This document shows, piece by piece, positions 62,495-64,000 of a stretch of 64,000 bases of DNA. How positions within the stretch are numbered: position 1 is the stretch's first letter; each line of letters opens with the position of its first letter. A program made the translations under genes and the position numbers. Under the pieces are notes generated by a model that was given only the letters and a program-made list of their open reading frames with translations, was not told the origin of the DNA and ran no database searches. The DNA comes from Bacteroidota bacterium (GTDB lineage Bacteria > Bacteroidota > Bacteroidia > Flavobacteriales > Flavobacteriaceae): the NCBI GenBank assembly GCA_027621175.1, contig JAQCCM010000001.1, positions 124,001 to 188,000 of the forward strand. Reading direction: 5' to 3'.

Positions 62495-63130
62495 ATGTTA
62501 ACGCCTACCAATATTCGTAAAGAGTTAAATCAAGTTCGAGAAAAGTCTTCAGAATTTGTTTTTACAGTACCCACTAATCGTTTTGATATTGACAAACTCG
62601 ATTCAAATCGTATTTATCATATTGATCAAATCAAAAAGACATGTATCGATTTCAGACTTCGTTTTTTAGATGCAACTTTATATAAAAGTCAATTTCCTAT
62701 TGAAGCCATAGACGAAATTAAAGCTATTGAACAGACACATCATACAAATTTAAATTCGTTAAAAATGATGGCTCCTTCTAAACTATTCAAACTAGAAAAC
62801 GCAGATGATCCATTGCTTTTTGCCCCTATAGGAAATGGATATTATTACCTAATTCACCAATGGGGTAATGATTTACATCCATTGCGAAAAATATTAGTAT
62901 GGCCCTTTAAGAACTTAATAAATATGTGTATTGCCACGCTTTTTGCTAGTTTTATATTGTCGCTTTTTGTGCCCGTATCAGTTTTTACTCCGAATCCAAC
63001 ACCCAGTGATTTTTTCTTGGTATATTTCTTTATGTTTAAGTCCTTGGCGGCAATGGTAATTTATTACACCTTTGCTAGAGGAAAAAACGTAAGTCAAGCC
63101 ATCTGGAATAGCAAATATTATAACAATTAA
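62495..63130 (+). CDS. Conserved hypothetical membrane protein
   Basis: 211 aa, two C-terminal TM segments. Confidence 0.7.
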   Translation: MLTPTNIRKELNQVREKSSEFVFTVPTNRFDIDKLDSNRIYHIDQIKKTCIDFRLRFLDATLYKSQFPIEAIDEIKAIEQTHHTNLNSLKMMAPSKLFKLENADDPLLFAPIGNGYYYLIHQWGNDLHPLRKILVWPFKNLINMCIATLFASFILSLFVPVSVFTPNPTPSDFFLVYFFMFKSLAAMVIYYTFARGKNVSQAIWNSKYYNN

Positions 63131-63333
63131 TGTCCGATTCTTTTAGCTTATTGTACACTGGAAATCTTATTGATATACAGCGCCTCAAAGCTATTTTGGA
63201 AGAAAACAATATCTTCCCCATTGTAAAAGATGAAACCGAATCTGCTCGTCTGGCTGGCTTTGGCGCACCAACAATGATGCAACAACTCTGGGTGTTGGCA
63301 TCTGAATTAGAAAAGGCAAAAGCCTTACTTTAA
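63130..63333 (+). CDS. DUF2007-like protein
   Basis: LLYTGNLIDIQRLKAILEENNIFPIVKDE...QQLWVLASELEKAKALL. Confidence 0.78.
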   Translation: MSDSFSLLYTGNLIDIQRLKAILEENNIFPIVKDETESARLAGFGAPTMMQQLWVLASELEKAKALL

Positions 63334-64000
63334 ATATACATTTTATTGCGCAGCTCCTTTATTTTAGGGTCTGCCATGTAGTCGTCAAAAGTCATATAAC
63401 GATCAATTACACCTTTTGGAGTGAGCTCTACTACCCTGTTCCCAACAGACTGCGCAAAAGCGTGATCGTGCGTGGTCAGCAATACCGTTCCTTTGAATTT
63501 AATAAGCGAATTATTAAAAGCAGTAATAGACTCTAAATCTAAGTGATTTGTTGGCTCATCCAGCATCAATACATTTGCGCGCTCCATCATCATCCGAGAA
63601 AGCATACAGCGCACTTTTTCTCCACCAGATAATACTTTGGCAGATTTTAGCGCTTCATCCCCGCTAAAAAGCATTTTTCCTAAAAACCCACGTAAAAATA
63701 CTTCTTCGCGTTCCTCGTCGGTTTTAGCGTATTGGCGTAGCCAATCTACCAACGAATCGTCCTTACCAAAATACGCCGCATTATCTAATGGCAAATAACT
63801 TTGATTGGTAGTCACACCCCATTCAAACGAGCCAGCACTTGCTTGTTGCTTCCCGTTTAAAATTTCATAAAAAGTAGTCGCTGCACGAGCATCCTTGCTA
63901 TATACCACAACCTTATCCCCTTTAGCTAGGTTTACATCTATATTTGTAAAAAGTGGCACACCGTCAATCTCTGCTGCAAGTCCTTCGATATTCAAAATTT
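63330..64000 (-). CDS. ABC-F family ATPase (runs off window)
   Basis: VLSGGEKVRCMLSRMMMERANVLMLDEPTNHLDLESI; reading continues upstream past 63995. Confidence 0.9.
   Translation of the reverse strand, partial: ILNIEGLAAEIDGVPLFTNIDVNLAKGDKVVVYSKDARAATTFYEILNGKQQASAGSFEWGVTTNQSYLPLDNAAYFGKDDSLVDWLRQYAKTDEEREEVFLRGFLGKMLFSGDEALKSAKVLSGGEKVRCMLSRMMMERANVLMLDEPTNHLDLESITAFNNSLIKFKGTVLLTTHDHAFAQSVGNRVVELTPKGVIDRYMTFDDYMADPKIKELRNKMYI

Noticed and set aside
1-64000. CRISPR arrays, rRNA, tRNA, complete IS elements or prophage
   Set aside because: No regular direct-repeat/spacer pattern, transposase, integrase or phage structural gene seen in the ORF track, and no tRNA/rRNA signature noticed by eye; a tRNAscan/Infernal run would be needed to exclude small RNAs

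Overview
This is a 64 kb AT-rich chromosomal window. It looks like a member of the Flavobacteriaceae: PorX and type IX secretion (T9SS) sorting domains, TAnnTTTG-type promoters, an SLC-like TonB receptor locus, and conserved housekeeping gene neighbourhoods. Coding density is high, and most genes are ordinary core genes: lpxD (partial), porX, tsaE, aroB, ppc, an Lrp regulator, terC, parC/parE, ychF, acyl-CoA reductase, serC/serA, folE, msrA, a lolD-type ABC ATPase, pyrC, bcp, nth, an ECF sigma factor, uvrA, a flippase/glycosyltransferase/YfhO cluster, mnmE, an OmpA-family protein, a UvrD-type helicase, recG, pheT and an ABC-F ATPase (partial). I found no CRISPR array, rRNA, recognisable tRNA, intact IS element, prophage or complete defence system, and no clear new multi-gene system. 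The best second-look items are: (i) a T9SS-cargo metzincin protease whose ATG and signal peptide are out of frame across a T8 tract; (ii) a 59-bp diverged copy of parE about 4 kb from parE, marking a rearranged accessory patch (about 16.6-20.7 kb); (iii) a GH16 glycosidase gene broken by one in-frame TAG; (iv) a 16-bp perfect palindrome that forms overlapping divergent -7 boxes between ferredoxin and acyl-CoA reductase; (v) a His-rich metal/TonB cassette; (vi) a 46-aa ORF absent from the track, next to an ECF sigma gene; and (vii) structured operator-like regions upstream of an XRE regulator and after pheT. All work was by eye; no searches or alignments were run.
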